17,186 nt of DNA, taken from Methylomonas sp. (lineage in GTDB: Bacteria > Pseudomonadota > Gammaproteobacteria > Methylococcales > Methylomonadaceae). Below are positions 14,648-17,186 of the stretch, in pieces; positions within the stretch are counted from its first letter, which is position 1, and each line of letters starts with the position of its first letter. The translations under genes and the position numbers were made by a program. The stretch is taken from NCBI RefSeq assembly GCF_023228165.1, contig NZ_JALOBS010000047.1, positions 14,871 to 32,056 on the forward strand. The letters run 5' to 3'. The notes beneath the pieces were generated by a model. That model worked only from the letters and a program-made list of their open reading frames with translations. It ran no database searches and was not told where the DNA came from.

Positions 14648-16591
14648 ATGGCAACTGGAGGTGTATTTCAGCTTATCGCCAATGATGGCAAGGCAGACAA
14701 AATGCTCATGGCAACGGATTTGCTCAATGAGCGCATTAAGCAACTCATGTGCGCGCGTGCACAGAGGAAGGAAGTCGATGTGACGCCTACGCTGGTCGAT
14801 ATCGAACAATCTCACATTCTTTTCGTGAATGCGCATTTCAAGCCGTTCGCCGCAATCAGTCATGAATACACGAAGGTTCGCACGAGTTCTGGAACTCCGC
14901 AGTACGGAACTTCGATTTCATTCAGCATTCCTCAATATGGAGATTTCTTCTCGGATATGGTTGTAAATGTAATTCTCGCGGCAACCGCAGCAACTGTTGG
15001 AACTATTCCCGCATTCCCGGCAATGCCAACTGGCGCCGGTGAGGCTGATATCGTGGTTGGCGGTCTAACTGTTGGGCGAACGAATGCCATCGGCGTTGTA
15101 CCGGTTGGTCCAGCCACAACTGGAACATGGACGATAAATACTTATCGCTATGTTAATTCCGCTGGAACTATTCTCGCAGTTGGCGCAGCTGCGTCAAATT
15201 TCGTTCGCTATTGCGATTATCCTGGTATTCGTCTTTTCGCTAAGGTCGCGTTCAATGTCAATGGCAATCCTCTCGATGATTACACTTCGGATACTGTACT
15301 TTTCTACAGCAAATTCAAAATCCCGCCGAATAAGGTCGTGAGCTGGAAACGCCTCATGGGTCAGGAAGTTCCAGTTGATTCTTATACTGATTTGACTTCT
15401 GTTGCTGGTTCCACATTCGGATTCCCAGCATATGCCGCTGGATTAGTAACCGCTGGAGGCGCACTTCCTGCCGGTGCTCCGGACGTTTCTGCCGTTACTT
15501 CGAGGAAAGTTTCTCAGATCGTTTCTGGTCCTCAGACGCCCAAGGCATTGCAGCCGGCGCTATCATTGTGGATTCCTCTTTTCTTCTGGTTCAATCGCGA
15601 TGTTCATCTTGCAATTCCTTCCGTTGCAATTCCTTATGGACAGCGTTTCATCAATATTGACCTTGCAGCACAGAATCTACTACTCTCTGTTGCACCTGGC
15701 GATCTCTATTTGCAACTTACTGTTGAGCGCGCGACTGCTGATGATGCCGTGACAGCTGGTACTGCGGCGCAAGTTAATACAATTAACACCGAAACAACTG
15801 TCACGAGAACTCCATATCTGGCAGCTGGTTCCGTTATTGATACAACTCAGCGCATCTCTATTTGTGATTTGTACATCAATAATTTATTCATGAATCCCGA
15901 AATTCACGATATCTACATGAAGCGTATCGGATTTTCACTAATTCGTGTACATCGCATGCAAACTATCCGCGAATCTGTTGCAAGTGGAAGCGAGCTGATG
16001 AATCAGCTAAAGTGGCCAACTGAAACATTGTTTGTCGGAATGCGTCCAGTGGTTAATACGAGCACTGTGAATACCAACATGCATCGCGATTGGTGCCAAT
16101 TCACGAGTGTTGTTGATGAAGAATTGCGCCCAACCCAGCAGATATCGTCGCGGCTTACTACTGGCGTGGCATCCGCCTGGAATGATGTAGCTGGGTTGAC
16201 TAAGTCATTGACCTCAGTTTACGCAGGCGAACGCACTGTTGTCCCAGTCTATGCAGAAACAATCGATACTCTGCAAGTTGTGGTTCACGGCAATAAGGTC
16301 TACGATATTCTCGCATCTGATTTCTATCGCGATTATCTCACTTGGACTTATGGTGGTCAAAACATTGTATCGCCAGAAGATACCGGCGCGCTAATGCTGA
16401 ACTTTAACTTCTATCCTGGCAGTTATCAGCCATCCGGACACATTAACATTTCTCGCGCACGTGAATTCTACATTGATTTCGTCAGCTCTTATTGTGACGC
16501 GGTTCATCCTTGCGATCTCATTGTCTATGCAGTGGCGATTAACTTCCTGCTCATTGCTGATGGTTCCGCAATTCTGCGTTACACGACTTAA
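14648..16591 (+). CDS. B646L-like: Major capsid protein, ASFV p72 (B646L)-like double jelly roll, 647 aa
   Basis: This is the full-length counterpart of ASFV p72 (646 aa). The N-terminus MATGGVFQLIANDGKADK parallels MASGGAFCLIANDGKADK of p72. Conserved blocks follow in order: NAHFKPF (61-67), SIPQYGDFFSDMV (93-105), VNGNPLDDYTSD (204-215), SGPQTPKALQPALSLWI (293-309), FWFNRDVHLAIPSVAIP (313-329), LYINNLFMNPEIH (408-420), IGFSLIRVHRMQT (427-439), LKWPTETLFVGMRP (454-467), PSGHINISRAREFYI (595-609) and DGSAILRYTT at the end. The match at both ends fixes start and stop. p72 trimers form the icosahedral shell. The surface loops, around 110-180 and 240-295, are rebuilt relative to ASFV. The frame is unbroken, unlike the intron-split capsid gene of faustoviruses. 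The p72 folding chaperone (B602L) is not present here. Confidence 0.97.
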   Translation: MATGGVFQLIANDGKADKMLMATDLLNERIKQLMCARAQRKEVDVTPTLVDIEQSHILFVNAHFKPFAAISHEYTKVRTSSGTPQYGTSISFSIPQYGDFFSDMVVNVILAATAATVGTIPAFPAMPTGAGEADIVVGGLTVGRTNAIGVVPVGPATTGTWTINTYRYVNSAGTILAVGAAASNFVRYCDYPGIRLFAKVAFNVNGNPLDDYTSDTVLFYSKFKIPPNKVVSWKRLMGQEVPVDSYTDLTSVAGSTFGFPAYAAGLVTAGGALPAGAPDVSAVTSRKVSQIVSGPQTPKALQPALSLWIPLFFWFNRDVHLAIPSVAIPYGQRFINIDLAAQNLLLSVAPGDLYLQLTVERATADDAVTAGTAAQVNTINTETTVTRTPYLAAGSVIDTTQRISICDLYINNLFMNPEIHDIYMKRIGFSLIRVHRMQTIRESVASGSELMNQLKWPTETLFVGMRPVVNTSTVNTNMHRDWCQFTSVVDEELRPTQQISSRLTTGVASAWNDVAGLTKSLTSVYAGERTVVPVYAETIDTLQVVVHGNKVYDILASDFYRDYLTWTYGGQNIVSPEDTGALMLNFNFYPGSYQPSGHINISRAREFYIDFVSSYCDAVHPCDLIVYAVAINFLLIADGSAILRYTT

Positions 16592-16716
16592 AGGGAGACT
16601 CCAAAGAAACAATTCGGGAAAAGTCATATCCCATAGGATGGAAGACGAGTGAAAAAGTGATAAGAAAAGAACAAAAAAAGAAAATAAAACAAAAAGAAAA
16701 ACAGAAGAAAATCAAA

Positions 16717-16734
16717 GAAAAAAATATTTTTTTC
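16717..16734. terminator. Palindromic A7TAT7, candidate bidirectional terminator
   Basis: GAAAAAAATATTTTTTTC is a perfect 18-bp palindrome, so it gives a T7 run on each strand. On the plus strand it is the first T7 downstream of the capsid stop (about 135 bases). On the minus strand it would stop transcripts coming in from the right end. Confidence 0.5.
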
Positions 16735-16771
16735 ATCAATCGCGTGCGCGATAATCGCCGAGTGTTTGTCC

Positions 16772-16778
16772 TTTTTTT
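16772..16778 (+). terminator. Second T7 run downstream of the capsid gene
   Basis: Seven Ts between c and g, 45 bases after the palindromic terminator. It could be a back-up stop for capsid transcripts. Confidence 0.4.
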
Positions 16779-16782
16779 GCGT

Positions 16783-16793
16783 AATTTCTTCTC
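16783..16793 (+). promoter_or_regulatory. Orphan copy of the early-leader motif
   Basis: AATTTCTTCTC is repeated exactly as in the leaders of the first ORF and the methyltransferase, but no ORF starts behind it. It may be a remnant of a lost terminal gene or a promoter for a non-coding transcript. Confidence 0.35.
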
Positions 16794-17064
16794 GAAAAAA
16801 ATAAGAGAAAAGCAAATTGTTGAGGTGAATTGCGCATATTAATTCGCAAAGTTCGTTATTTACCTGCTATTTGCTACGCTCTTCATTATTTTTGAAGGAA
16901 ATATTTTAAAACGCTGCAAACTCTCGGCGAAGCCTCGACGCCTCCGGCGGAACTCTCGGCGATTCTCGCGCGACAAAAAAAGATAATCGCGATTATACGA
17001 AGCAGAGAATATAATTTTTTCCTTTGGATTAACTGAAAAATATCTTCTAAAATTGCTATTTAGC

Positions 17065-17114
17065 GGGTCGAAGGGGGACGAAGCCCTCTCGACCCGAGGC
17101 GTAGCCGAGGGTCG
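17065..17114. repeat. GC-rich overlapping hairpins next to the right TIR
   Basis: GGGTCGA (17065-17071) pairs with TCGACCC (17089-17095), extended by AGGG/CCCT with one bulge and an 8-base loop. The same right arm, as CGACCC (17090-17095), can pair instead with GGGTCG (17109-17114) around a GGC-GTA-GCC stem. The two hairpins are mutually exclusive. The block stands out in AT-rich surroundings. It could be a structural or recombination signal, or a small palindromic repeat of mobile type. Confidence 0.6.
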
Positions 17115-17125
17115 TGTGCGGGAGT

Positions 17126-17186
17126 CCGTTACATCAAACTTGATATTTCTTGAAAAGAAGAACTATCCGAGGCTTATCCGTTCATT
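17126..17186 (-). repeat. Right terminal inverted repeat (61 bp)
   Basis: This is the inverted partner of the repeat at 1-61, with 59 of 61 bases matching. The two mismatches show that the copies are not one assembly overlap simply read twice. It is directly preceded by GC-rich hairpin-forming DNA, which the left end lacks, so the two ends are alike only within the 61 bp. Confidence 0.95.

Larger units (their letters stand above)
16592..17125. other. Right-end non-coding region (~530 bp)
   Basis: I find no credible gene. The low-complexity frames here come from A-rich or T-rich DNA. The contents are: an A-rich plus strand (16660-16725); an 18-bp palindrome of A7TAT7; single T7 and A7 runs on both strands; a third copy of AATTTCTTCTC at 16783-16793; a 12-bp direct repeat AACTCTCGGCGA (at about 16919 and 16951) around a GC-rich segment; and a hairpin-forming GC-rich block at 17065-17114. 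It may be a decayed gene end, a termination and regulatory zone, or a replication-related region. Confidence 0.7.

Noticed and set aside
16624..16815. Minus-strand 63-aa frame rich in Phe, Leu and Tyr that looks like a membrane protein
   Set aside because: It is only the translation of T-rich low-complexity DNA containing several T7 stop signals on that strand, so it is unlikely to be transcribed whole.
1..17186. CRISPR arrays, tRNA and rRNA genes
   Set aside because: No regularly spaced direct repeats outside coding repeats and no tRNA- or rRNA-like sequence were seen on either strand.
1..17186. Polinton, polinton-like virus or known virophage
   Set aside because: The inverted ends and size fit, but no protein-primed polymerase, retrovirus-like integrase, packaging ATPase or penton gene is recognisable, and the capsid is of the p72 type.

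Overview
This window looks like one complete or nearly complete linear virus-type DNA element. It opens and closes with a 61-bp terminal inverted repeat (two mismatches). Its clearest gene is a full-length relative of the African swine fever virus (ASFV) major capsid protein p72 (B646L): same length class (647 aa), matching N-terminus and C-terminus, and conserved blocks throughout. The source is therefore an asfar-like nucleocytoplasmic large DNA virus (NCLDV), or a small element using the capsid of one. An F-box protein, a DNA-methyltransferase-like gene and a giant fibre gene fit viruses of amoebae or other protists. No host can be named from the sequence.

Layout, left to right: left TIR (1-61); a 157-aa unknown ORF with a distinctive promoter-like leader (108-581); an F-box protein with degenerate ankyrin-like segments (666-2135); a 3211-aa repetitive fibre (2256-11891), 56% of the window, built from phage-tail-fibre-like modules with a knob-like C-terminus; a 113-aa possible H-type-lectin-like protein (11973-12314); a 236-aa coiled-coil protein with a basic tail (12422-13132); a 44-aa single-span membrane protein (13168-13302); a minus-strand class I methyltransferase (13340-14440); the p72-like capsid gene (14648-16591); then about 530 bp of non-coding DNA rich in A/T runs and GC-rich hairpins, and the right TIR (17126-17186).

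The expression signals are coherent. The unknown ORF and the methyltransferase share one leader motif (AATTTCTTCTC, then GAAAT..AAAATCA, then ATGGCG), and the F-box gene has part of it. The four presumed virion genes (fibre, lectin-like, coiled-coil, capsid) share a different motif, (A)ATATATAC(G/A). Exactly seven T residues follow most plus-strand genes and I saw none inside the plus-strand genes. ASFV RNA polymerase is known to stop at such T runs. The picture is an early/late programme run by an asfarvirus-type transcription machine that is not encoded here.

The window has a capsid gene, attachment-type genes and possible host-interaction genes, but no DNA polymerase, primase-helicase, packaging ATPase, capsid protease, RNA polymerase subunit, integrase or transposase that I can recognise. 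It could be a satellite or virophage-like element, one segment of a divided genome, a mobile element in a larger asfar-like genome, or a piece of a larger genome that happens to lie between inverted repeats. The sequence alone does not decide between these.
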